Below, one piece after another: positions 52,326-59,580 of a stretch of DNA of 64,000 nt. Below the pieces are notes generated by a model that saw only the letters and a program-made list of their open reading frames with translations, was not told the origin of the DNA and did not search any database. The DNA is from CBDAQA01 sp965198865 (GTDB taxonomy: Bacteria > Planctomycetota > Phycisphaerae > Tepidisphaerales > Tepidisphaeraceae): positions 124,001-188,000 of the forward strand of contig CBDAQA010000022.1 in the NCBI GenBank assembly GCA_965198865.1, read 5' to 3'. How positions within the stretch are numbered: the stretch's first letter is position 1; every line of letters starts with the position of its first letter. The translations under genes and the position numbers were made by a program.

Positions 52326-55100
52326 ATGCCCGCCACGCTGCACGACATCCTCGGCCCCGACGGGTCGATCGCCCGCCGGTTGGGCGAGCGGTACGAGCAT
52401 CGGCCGCAGCAGCTGCAGATGGCCGAGGCGGTGAGCGACGCGTTCACGAAGGGGCACCACCTGCTCGTCGAAGCCGGCACCGGCGTCGGCAAGTCGTTCG
52501 CCTACCTGCTGCCGGCCATCGACTACGCGGTGCGGAACAAGAAGCGGGTCGTCATCAGCACGCACACGATCTCGCTGCAGGAACAGCTGATCGAGAAGGA
52601 CATCCCGCTGCTGGCGGCGGTGTACCCGGACGAGTTCACCGCGGTCCTTGTCAAGGGGCGGAACAACTACCTGTGCCAGCGCCGGCTGGAGCAGGCGGGG
52701 GGGCGTGCGGGTTACCTGTTCGAGACCGAGCCGCAGGCGCGGTCGCTGATGATGATCGAGGACTGGGCGCAGCGGTCGCTGGAGGCGGGGGGTGTCGGGT
52801 CGCTGTCGGAGTTGCCCGGGGTGCCTGACCCCAGCGTGTGGGACAAGGTGTGCGCCGAGGCCGGCAACTGCCTGGGCAAGAAGTGCCCGTTCTACAAGGG
52901 CTGCTTCTGGCAGGCGGCCCGCCGGCGGATGAGCAGCGCGAACATCTTGGTGGTGAACCACGCGCTGCTGTTCAGCGACCTGGCGCTCCGCATGGCCGGC
53001 GTGAACTACCTGCCCAAGTACGACCTGCTCGTGCTGGACGAGGCCCACACGGTCGAGGACGTGGCCGCCCAGCACTTCGGCGTGAAGGTGACCGAGGCCG
53101 GCGTGCGCTACCAGCTGCGGGCGCTGTTCGACCTGAAGCGCGGCAAGGGGATGCTGACCGCGCACGGCTCCGCCGGTGACGACGCGGTGCGCGACGTGAT
53201 CGCGCTGCACGACCTGTGCAACGACTTCTTCGCCCAGTGCGTCGACTGGCACGAGCGCGCCGGCCGCGGCGCCGGGCGCATCCGCCAGCCCGACGTGGTG
53301 TCGAACGACCTCTCGCCCCGGCTGCGGGACCTGTCGCTGCACCTGAGGGCGATGCTGACGACGACCACCGATGAGGCGGCCGTGGCCGAGCTCACGAACG
53401 CCGCGACGAAGGTCGGGATCTTGGCCGAGTCGGTCGCGGCGATCGTGTCGCAGACGATCCCCGAGGCGGTCTACTGGATGGACGTGACCGGCCGGACGCC
53501 GAAGCGCGTGTCGCTGCACGCCGCCCCGGTGAACGTGGGCGACGGGCTGCGGAAGTACCTGTTCGAGGGGACGCGCAGCGTGGTGATGACCAGCGCGACG
53601 CTGTGTGCGGGCAAGGCTGCCCACCCCCACGGGCCGGCGGCCCGTGTCACGGCGGCCGGTGATCGCAATCGTGACACGGGCCTCCGGCCCGTGCGGAGTA
53701 CGGCGTCGTCGGAGGACGTTCGAATCCGCGATGGCGCCTATCTGCCCCACTGGACGCGCAGCGGCACCGTGTACGCCGTCACGTTCAGGCTGGCCGATTC
53801 GCTGCCGCAGTCAATCCTTCAAGGCTGGATCGAAGAGCGCCAGGAAATCGTCGCCCGAGCCAAGCAGCGCGGCCGTGCGCTGACGGCGGAGGATGCCAAG
53901 GAGTTGGATCGGCTCCACTCCTCGAAAGTGGAAGCCTACCTGGACAGTGGGGCGGGTCGATGTTGGTTGCAGGACGACCGCGTGGCCGAGATCGTCGCCA
54001 ATTCGCTGGAGCACTTTGACGGAAACCGTTACGAGCTACTGGCGTGGTGCGTGATGCCCAATCACGTCCACGTCGTCGTCCAGATGGCCGAGGGGGTCGA
54101 GTTGCCGGAACTGATGAGGTCGTGGAGATCGTTCACCGCACGCGAAGCAAACAAGCTGCTCAATCGGTCGGGAGACTTCTGGCAGCCCGAGTACTACGAC
54201 CACCTCATACGGGACGGGGATGATCTGACACACGCAGTTGAGTACGCGTGGGACAATCCGGACCAGGCGGGATGGCCGGATTGGCAGTGGCGGTTTCGGG
54301 ACGAGTCTAGGGTTGCGGCGCTTCTGAACGCGCCGGTGGCCGACAGTCGCTCGCACGAGCCGGAGGCCCGTGTCACGCCGAGCGCCTCCGAGCCCGACGC
54401 CGCTTTCGCCTACATCCGCTCCCGCCTCGGCGTCCCCGCCGCCGAGACGCTCGTCCTCGGCTCCCCCTTCGACTACGCCAACCAGGCGACCGTCTACCTC
54501 GAGACCGGCCTGCCCGAGCCGTCCGACGCGCTGCGCTTCCTGCCCGCCGCCTGCGACCGCATCGAGCACTACCTGCGGCTCACCCACGGCGGGGCGTTCG
54601 TGCTGTTCACCAGCTACTCGATGCTGATCGACGCGGCCAACCGGCTCAAATCGCGAATCGACGCCCTCGGCCTGCCGCTGCTGGTGCAGGGTCAGCAGAC
54701 CACGCGGAAGGTGCTGCTGGAGCAGTTCCGCAACACGCCCGACGCGGTGCTGTTCGGCACCGGGGCGTTCTGGCAGGGGATCGACGTGCAGGGCGAGGCG
54801 CTGCGGAACGTGATCATCGTCAAGCTGCCGTTCGCCGTGCCGGACGAGCCGGTCGTCGAGGCCCGGCTCGAGGCGATCACCGCCGGCGGCGGCAACCCGT
54901 TCATGCAGTACAGCGTGCCCGAGGCGATCATCAAGCTGAAGCAGGGGTTCGGCCGGCTGATCCGCAGCCGCACCGACAAGGGGATCGTCGTGATCCTCGA
55001 CAGCCGCGTGAAGACCAAGCGCTACGGCCGCCTGTTCCTCGACGCCCTGCCGGAGTGCCGGATGGTAGAGGTGAGCGGCAGTGCAGAGGAGCAGAGGTGA
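52326..55100 (+). CDS. DinG/XPD-type Fe-S helicase with an in-frame RAYT transposase insertion
   Basis: 924 codons without a stop. The helicase has Walker A EAGTGVGKSFAYLLP, four Fe-S cysteines (YLC, then GNCLGKKCPFYKGC), DEAH box LVLDEAHTVED, and SAT motif MTSATL near residue 425. After the insertion come FVLFTSYSML, FGTGAFWQGIDVQG and the final QGFGRLIRSRTDKG. Residues about 435-684 are foreign: a REP-associated tyrosine transposase. Its HUH motif is PNHVHVVVQ (His580, His582) and its tyrosine is in FWQPEYYDHLIRD (Tyr623/624). ATG 52326 is chosen; a TTG 24 bases upstream is possible. Without the insert the protein would have about 674 residues, normal for DinG. Whether the fusion works as a helicase is unknown. 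Confidence 0.9.
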   Translation: MPATLHDILGPDGSIARRLGERYEHRPQQLQMAEAVSDAFTKGHHLLVEAGTGVGKSFAYLLPAIDYAVRNKKRVVISTHTISLQEQLIEKDIPLLAAVYPDEFTAVLVKGRNNYLCQRRLEQAGGRAGYLFETEPQARSLMMIEDWAQRSLEAGGVGSLSELPGVPDPSVWDKVCAEAGNCLGKKCPFYKGCFWQAARRRMSSANILVVNHALLFSDLALRMAGVNYLPKYDLLVLDEAHTVEDVAAQHFGVKVTEAGVRYQLRALFDLKRGKGMLTAHGSAGDDAVRDVIALHDLCNDFFAQCVDWHERAGRGAGRIRQPDVVSNDLSPRLRDLSLHLRAMLTTTTDEAAVAELTNAATKVGILAESVAAIVSQTIPEAVYWMDVTGRTPKRVSLHAAPVNVGDGLRKYLFEGTRSVVMTSATLCAGKAAHPHGPAARVTAAGDRNRDTGLRPVRSTASSEDVRIRDGAYLPHWTRSGTVYAVTFRLADSLPQSILQGWIEERQEIVARAKQRGRALTAEDAKELDRLHSSKVEAYLDSGAGRCWLQDDRVAEIVANSLEHFDGNRYELLAWCVMPNHVHVVVQMAEGVELPELMRSWRSFTAREANKLLNRSGDFWQPEYYDHLIRDGDDLTHAVEYAWDNPDQAGWPDWQWRFRDESRVAALLNAPVADSRSHEPEARVTPSASEPDAAFAYIRSRLGVPAAETLVLGSPFDYANQATVYLETGLPEPSDALRFLPAACDRIEHYLRLTHGGAFVLFTSYSMLIDAANRLKSRIDALGLPLLVQGQQTTRKVLLEQFRNTPDAVLFGTGAFWQGIDVQGEALRNVIIVKLPFAVPDEPVVEARLEAITAGGGNPFMQYSVPEAIIKLKQGFGRLIRSRTDKGIVVILDSRVKTKRYGRLFLDALPECRMVEVSGSAEEQR
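53628..53693. repeat. REP hairpin at left end of the RAYT element
   Basis: Two 24-base REP copies in inverse orientation (53628-53651 and 53670-53693) separated by 18 bases, forming a long hairpin with one mismatch. Each copy is itself a small palindrome (GGGCC...GGCCC), the typical substrate of RAYT enzymes. Confidence 0.8.
53628..54377 (+). mobile_element. RAYT element (REP-associated Y1 transposase) inside the helicase gene
   Basis: A 750-base unit bounded by two direct 24-base REP copies: CACGGGCCGGCGGCCCGTGT plus CACG at 53628-53651, and the same with two changes at 54354-54377. A third, inverted copy lies at 53670-53693, forming a hairpin at the left end. Between them is a single-domain HUH/Y1 transposase (YLPHWTRSGTVYAVTFRLAD at its start). 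750 is divisible by three, and no stop occurs in the REPs in this frame, so host translation continues. Exact excision boundaries and any target duplication cannot be fixed by eye. Confidence 0.85.
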
Positions 55101-55140
55101 AGAGGAGCAGAGGAGCCGATCCCTCCGCCCCTCTTCTCCC
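55083..55140. repeat. Purine-rich/pyrimidine-rich repeat at helicase end
   Basis: GCAGAGGAGCAGAGGTGAAG plus AGGAGCAGAGG is followed by CCTCCGCCCCTCTTCTCCCC, a weaker example of the word-like inverted cassettes. Its left part encodes the last residues (AEEQR) and stop codon of the helicase. Confidence 0.5.
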
Positions 55141-55187
55141 CCGCACCGCCCGCCGCTACAGTGCCGCCCGAACGGAGGACGTCGCGC

Positions 55188-56189
55188 ATGTTCGGCAACC
55201 GGTTCGGCTGGGGCATATCGGCCGTGATCTTCGCGGGGGCCTTGCTGGTCGCCTACGCGTTCTACACGCTGGGACAGCCGACGCCGCCCACGGGCGAGCT
55301 GGTGGCGGCCGTCAAGCCGTTCGCGCTGGCCGAGGCCGCCAAGTCCGTCCTCCCACCGCCCAAGCCGCTCGGCGACGCCGGTGACCTGTACCGCGAGGCG
55401 ATCGCCGACTACCGCGACCACGCCTCGGCCTACGAGGCGCTCACCAACACGAAGGACTACCGCCCGGCCGCCGTCAAGCAGCTCAAGGGGTTCGACGACC
55501 TCGCCGCTGCCGCCACCTGCCCAACGATGGACCTGTTCCGGTCGCACCCCGAAGCAATCATCAACTTTGGCGCACCCACGCCGGATGCCACCCCGCCATC
55601 GGGAATCAAAGAGCTGGACGACCTCCAAACCCTCGGCAACACCGCCGCGTACGTGGCGTCGCTGGCGGCGTATGATAAGGACTACGCTACCGCGAAGCGG
55701 CTGGGCACCGCCATCCTCGCGCTGGGCCTGAATCTGTACCGCGAGCGGATGACCTACGGCGAGCTGGAGGCCGGCATCTCGCTCATGGGGATCGGCTCGG
55801 CCACGCTGCGGTCGGTGGCCGAGAAGTCCGGCGACACCGCCACCGCCGCCGCCCACGAGGCGTTCGACAAGGCCCGGCTGGACGAGAACGAGGCGGCCGT
55901 GGTCGCGCCGTGGAAGATCCTCAGCGTGCAGGACGACGCCCGCATCGGCCGCTACGCCGGCGACTTCTTCCGCCTCGCCGACGACGGGGCCGCCGACGAG
56001 ATGTGGCGGGTCGAGGCCATCCGCCGGCTCGGCCGGCTGCAGTTGAACGCCGCCACGCATGCCGACAACGTCGCCGCCAAGGTGTACCTCCGCAACGCCG
56101 CCGCCGACGCCTCCCTCGACCCCGCCCTCCACCAGGCGGCCGTCAGCGCGCGTGACATCACGCCCTACCAGAACCAGAGCCCGCGGTAG
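55188..56189 (+). CDS. Membrane-anchored hypothetical protein
   Basis: A 333-residue protein. ATG 55188 follows GGAGG and starts an N-terminal membrane anchor (ISAVIFAGALLVAYAFYTLG). The remainder is helical (LYREAIADYRDHASAYEALT, YVASLAAYDKDYATAKRLGT, IRRLGRLQLNAATHADNVAA), resembling TPR-like periplasmic repeats, without recognisable catalytic residues. No family known to me. It follows the helicase by about 90 bases and may share its transcript. Confidence 0.7.
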   Translation: MFGNRFGWGISAVIFAGALLVAYAFYTLGQPTPPTGELVAAVKPFALAEAAKSVLPPPKPLGDAGDLYREAIADYRDHASAYEALTNTKDYRPAAVKQLKGFDDLAAAATCPTMDLFRSHPEAIINFGAPTPDATPPSGIKELDDLQTLGNTAAYVASLAAYDKDYATAKRLGTAILALGLNLYRERMTYGELEAGISLMGIGSATLRSVAEKSGDTATAAAHEAFDKARLDENEAAVVAPWKILSVQDDARIGRYAGDFFRLADDGAADEMWRVEAIRRLGRLQLNAATHADNVAAKVYLRNAAADASLDPALHQAAVSARDITPYQNQSPR

Positions 56190-56192
56190 AGA

Positions 56193-56287
56193 ATTGCTAC
56201 TGGTTGTTGGTGACTGGTTACTCTTCGTCGGTGGGACAGTGATGCCGAATTAGCTCCGACTAGTGACCAGTGACAAATAACCAACAA
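56193..56287. repeat. Intergenic inverted-repeat cassette, TGGTTGTTGGTGACTGGTTA family
   Basis: The left arm TACTGGTTGTTGGTGACTGG plus TTACT and right arm CTAGTGACCAGTGACAAATA plus ACCAACAAC are complementary around a loop of about 35 bases. It starts right after the stop of the anchored protein gene and ends 20 bases before the next ATG. Confidence 0.75.
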
Positions 56288-56307
56288 CGCATTCCCGAAG
56301 GACACCG

Positions 56308-56571
56308 ATGGATTCGATGATCGCGAGCCGTTTGACGCCGGGCGCCGTGGTGCGGGTGACGCAGCAGATCGCCGCCCGGGACCACACGTGGACGACCGAC
56401 GTCCGCGGGACCGTAGTCGACTTCAGCCAGAAGCAGACGGGCAGCTGGTACGCCCACAGCAAGAACGACAAGCTCTGGCTCGACCGGCTCACGCTCCGCA
56501 AGGTCGACGGCGAGCTGATCACGCTCAACCTCGACGAGTACAGCCAGGTCGAGGTGATGGACGCTGCCTGA
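56308..56571 (+). CDS. Small hypothetical protein, SH3-like beta
   Basis: 87 residues. The strand pattern (GAVVRVTQQIAARDHTWTTD, VRGTVVDFSQKQTGSWYAHS, LWLDRLTLRKVDGELITLNL) suggests a small beta-barrel of SH3 type. No signal peptide. Start 56308 or ATG 56317. It lies between the repeat cassette and the PhyH gene on the same strand. Conserved-looking but not known to me. Confidence 0.6.
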   Translation: MDSMIASRLTPGAVVRVTQQIAARDHTWTTDVRGTVVDFSQKQTGSWYAHSKNDKLWLDRLTLRKVDGELITLNLDEYSQVEVMDAA

Positions 56572-56599
56572 CCACGCCGCCGCTCGCGGCCCGAAACGA

Positions 56600-57274
56600 A
56601 TGCGACACGTCACGGACCCCGTCACCGTTCACGGCTACGCGGTCGTTCCCAACGTGCTGACCGCGAGCGAGGCCGACGCGCTCGCCGACGCCGTGGCAGA
56701 CGTCGGTGACGCCGCCAACATTCGCAACCTGCTGGCCGTCCCCGCCGTGGCGACTATCGCCGCATCGCCATCGATCCTTCAATGGATTGAGCCCACGCTC
56801 GGCCCCGCCGCGCGGCCGGTGCGCGGCATCCTGTTCGACAAGACGCCGACGGCCAACTGGAAGGTGCCCTGGCACCAGGACCTGTCCATCGCCGTTCGCC
56901 AGCGGGTCGACGCGCCGGGGTACGGCCCCTGGTCGGTCAAGGCGGGCGTGCCGCACGTGCAGCCGCCGGTCGACGTGCTGGCGTCGATGTTGACGATCCG
57001 GCTGCACCTGGACGACTGCTTCGCCGATCACGGCCCGCTGCGCGTGCTGCCGGGATCGCACGCCGTCGGCGTGCTCGACGCGGCGGGCATCGGTCGTTGG
57101 CGAGGCCGGGTCGCCGAGGTGGCCGCCGTCATCGGCCGCGGCGGCGCGGTGCTGATGCGACCGCTGCTCCTGCACGCGTCGTCGGCCGCCACGGTGCCGG
57201 CGCGGCGCCGCGTCGTCCACATCGAATTCGCTGCCGGGCCGTTACCGGGCGGGGTCGAGTGGTTCGCCGGGTGA
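56600..57274 (+). CDS. Phytanoyl-CoA dioxygenase (PhyH)-like Fe(II)/2-oxoglutarate oxygenase
   Basis: A 224-residue protein of the PhyH superfamily. The facial triad is visible as VPWHQDLS (H-x-D) and the distal His in RPLLLHASSAA, with the following Arg pair (ARRRVVHIEF) for 2-oxoglutarate. GPLRVLPGSHAVG is the typical loop before the last His. Length is short but complete. Substrate cannot be predicted. It is the middle gene of a row of small + strand genes. Confidence 0.82.
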   Translation: MRHVTDPVTVHGYAVVPNVLTASEADALADAVADVGDAANIRNLLAVPAVATIAASPSILQWIEPTLGPAARPVRGILFDKTPTANWKVPWHQDLSIAVRQRVDAPGYGPWSVKAGVPHVQPPVDVLASMLTIRLHLDDCFADHGPLRVLPGSHAVGVLDAAGIGRWRGRVAEVAAVIGRGGAVLMRPLLLHASSAATVPARRRVVHIEFAAGPLPGGVEWFAG

Positions 57275-57299
57275 GCCCGCGGTCGGTAGGCTCTGCCGT

Positions 57300-57530
57300 A
57301 TGTCCTTCCCCATGGTCGGCAGTTGGGACGTGCGCGTCAGCGACGTCCGCCCGTTCACGATCCACGGCGACGTCTACTACGAGCTGCACGGCGTGCGCAT
57401 CGACGACAGCTCCCAACTCGTCCTCCGCGTCCCCCAACACGCCGCCCCCGAGCCGCTGGCTGCGGGGCAGGACTTGACCGTCACCTTCCTGATGGGACAG
57501 GTGACCGGCGTCGCGCGGCTGGGCGGCTGA
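57300..57530 (+). CDS. Small hypothetical protein
   Basis: 76 residues of beta-type composition (GSWDVRVSDVRPFTIHGDVY, LRVPQHAAPEPLAAGQDLTV, TFLMGQVTGVARLGG). It starts 25 bases after the PhyH-like gene, in the same direction. No family recognised; the clean frame and spacing support it moderately. Confidence 0.5.
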   Translation: MSFPMVGSWDVRVSDVRPFTIHGDVYYELHGVRIDDSSQLVLRVPQHAAPEPLAAGQDLTVTFLMGQVTGVARLGG

Positions 57531-57571
57531 GTTGGCTTGACGTCCCGCGCACGGAGGCGAGTATCCAGCCC

Positions 57572-58366
57572 ATGTACGAGGAACCCGACGAAGTCCCATC
57601 GGAGAACGCGCGGAACCCGGCCGAGCGGGCGAAGGAGGAGTCGGACCGGCTCCGCATGACGGCCGAGCTCGTGGCCGTATTCGAGGGGCCGCGAAAGTTC
57701 GACGCGCAGCTCGTTCCGGGCCTGGACGCCGAGGCGGCCCGCGCGGTGCAGCGGACGATCGGCAAGCTCGGGAACGCCATCGCGTCGGGCGGGCCGTTCC
57801 TCACGGGCGATCAGGCCGCCGAGGCGGCGACGGTGCTCCGCGCCGCCGGGTCGCACGGCCTGTCAACCAACGACTACCACGTCCACCGCCGCCCGGGCGA
57901 GGTGATGATCATCCGGTGGCTGTCCGGCGATCAGGTGGAGTCGTTTTACGACCGCCTCCAGGCCCACTTTGACGTCGGGCTGGAGGCGCTGCGCGAGGAC
58001 GAGCGACAGGCGAACCAGTGGAAGCAGGACCCGGCCGCCCAGGCGTACCTGACGGCGCTCGAGGCGATCGACGTGAAGATGGCCGACCGGCTGCACCGCG
58101 ACGCCATCCGCCGGGTCGGCGCGACGGCGATGTCGACCACGACGGTCGACGAGATCAGCATCGCCTACCTGGCCGAGATCATGAACGTGCCCGCCGCCGA
58201 GATCGTGGGCCGGAAGTCGGCCCCGCCGGAGGACGGCCCCACCGACCGCGACCTCGCGTGGTACTTCAAGCTCTTCAACCTGCGCGGCATGGTCGACGGC
58301 GTCCAGCACATCTGCCTGTTCACCTTCCTGCAGAAGGCGGACGACACGTTCGGCGATGACTGGTGA
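57572..58366 (+). CDS. Hypothetical protein, 264 residues
   Basis: Cytoplasmic, charged and helical. The first 30 residues are acidic and disordered-looking (EEPDEVPSENARNPAERAKE). A middle part contains a small beta-rich segment (STNDYHVHRRPGEVMIIRWL) and the C-terminal half a helical domain (ETAMSTTT-like stretch, then ISIAYLAEIMNVPAAEIVG and LRGMVDGVQHICLFTFLQKA). ATG 57572 is the first start with protein-like sequence. No function assigned. Separated from the reductase gene by a repeat cassette. Confidence 0.6.
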   Translation: MYEEPDEVPSENARNPAERAKEESDRLRMTAELVAVFEGPRKFDAQLVPGLDAEAARAVQRTIGKLGNAIASGGPFLTGDQAAEAATVLRAAGSHGLSTNDYHVHRRPGEVMIIRWLSGDQVESFYDRLQAHFDVGLEALREDERQANQWKQDPAAQAYLTALEAIDVKMADRLHRDAIRRVGATAMSTTTVDEISIAYLAEIMNVPAAEIVGRKSAPPEDGPTDRDLAWYFKLFNLRGMVDGVQHICLFTFLQKADDTFGDDW

Positions 58367-58431
58367 GGCGCGAAGCGTGACGACGTGACTGGAGCCGAAC
58401 GTCTCACGCCTTCACGTTTCACGTCCTCACG
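58366..58431. repeat. Intergenic inverted-repeat cassette, GTGAAGACGTGAAAC family, copy 2
   Basis: The left arm GAGGCGCGAAGCGTGACGAC plus GTGAC and right arm CTCACGCCTTCACGTTTCAC plus GTCCTCAC are complementary. It begins at the stop codon of the preceding gene and ends 20 bases before the aldo/keto reductase ATG. Same family as 31361-31426. Confidence 0.7.
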
Positions 58432-58450
58432 ATGCCGTTACACTCCCCCC

Positions 58451-59428
58451 ATGAACTACCGCAAGCTCGGCACGTCCGACGTCTCCGTCTCCGAGATCAG
58501 CTTCGGCTGCTGGACCATGGGCGGCCTGAACTGGGTCAACGGCTCCCCCAACGGTTGGGCCAACGTCGACGAGTCCGACATCACCGCCGGCATCAAGGCG
58601 GCCGTCGACGCCGGCGTCAACCACTTCGACAACGCCGACGTCTACGGCAACGGCCGGGCCGAGCGGATGCTCGCCCGCGTGTTCGACCAGCTCGGCGTGA
58701 AGTCGACCGACATGGTGATCGCCACCAAGGTCGGCCACTTCCCCGGCACCGCCGGCCACGCCTACGAGCCGGCCCACATCCGCCATCAGCTGGAGCAGTC
58801 GCTCATCAACCTCAAGCGCGACTACGTCGACGTCTACTACCTCCACCACGGCGACTTCGGCGAGGACGCGAGGTACCTGCCCGGCGCGGCCGACATGCTC
58901 GACCGGCTGGTCACCGAGGGGAAGGTCCGCGTGAAGGGCCAGTCGGCCTACAGCGCCGCCGACTTCGAGCGGGCCGTCCCGATCGTCAGGCCGGCCGTCC
59001 TGCAGAGCTGGGCCCACGCCCTCGACGACCAGTTCATCCGTCCCGGATCGCCGGTCGACCGGCTGATGGAGAAGCACGGCCTGTCGTTCGTCGCCTTCAG
59101 CCCCCTCGCCCAGGCCCGCCTGCTCGACAAGTACGACCCCAAGAACCCCCCGCAGTTCGAGCCCGGCGACCACCGCAAGGACAGCGAGTCGTTCGGCGCC
59201 GAGGCCATCGAGCAGCTCAAGCCCAGGCTCGCCAAGCTCAAGGCCCGCTTCGGCAACACAACCGAGGACCTCGCCGCGACGGCCTTGAACTACGTCCTGT
59301 CCTTCCCCCGCGTCGCCTGCGTCATCCCCGGCTTCCGCAACGAGCGCCAGGCCCGCTGCAACCTGGCGGCGATGGGGCGAACCCTGTCAACCGACGACGT
59401 GAAGTTCGTGCAGCTATCCCTGGCATAA
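58451..59428 (+). CDS. Aldo/keto reductase
   Basis: A 325-residue NADPH-dependent aldo/keto reductase. The catalytic tetrad is visible: Asp and Tyr in HFDNADVYGNGRAE, Lys in VIATKVGHF and His in VYYLHHGDFG. The N-terminus MNYRKLGTSDVSVSEISFG and C-terminal NADP site (CVIPGFRNERQARCNLAAM) are standard. Substrate is not predictable. It is the last gene before the CRISPR array. ATG 58451 lies directly behind a repeat cassette. Confidence 0.92.
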   Translation: MNYRKLGTSDVSVSEISFGCWTMGGLNWVNGSPNGWANVDESDITAGIKAAVDAGVNHFDNADVYGNGRAERMLARVFDQLGVKSTDMVIATKVGHFPGTAGHAYEPAHIRHQLEQSLINLKRDYVDVYYLHHGDFGEDARYLPGAADMLDRLVTEGKVRVKGQSAYSAADFERAVPIVRPAVLQSWAHALDDQFIRPGSPVDRLMEKHGLSFVAFSPLAQARLLDKYDPKNPPQFEPGDHRKDSESFGAEAIEQLKPRLAKLKARFGNTTEDLAATALNYVLSFPRVACVIPGFRNERQARCNLAAMGRTLSTDDVKFVQLSLA

Positions 59429-59459
59429 CAGCGATGTCGTGGATCGTGTAACGGTCGCC

Positions 59460-59544
59460 CCGAAGGCGCCCGCCTCGGCGAGAGGGGCGACCGTGCAACA
59501 CAGGAATGCACCTTGTATTCGCGCTTCCCCGCGCGGCGGACGAC
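59460..59544. repeat. Possible degenerate CRISPR repeats at the array's distal end
   Basis: Two stretches resemble the array repeat: one ending GAGAGGGGCGAC at 59491 (one mismatch over the last 12 bases) and one ending CCCCGCGCGGCGGACGAC at 59544 (14 of 18 matching). The second lies 36 bases, a normal spacer length, before the first intact repeat. They look like decayed trailer units. Confidence 0.4.
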
Positions 59545-59580
59545 GCGGTCACGCGAAACTGCTGGTTTGCCTTCCGGGGC

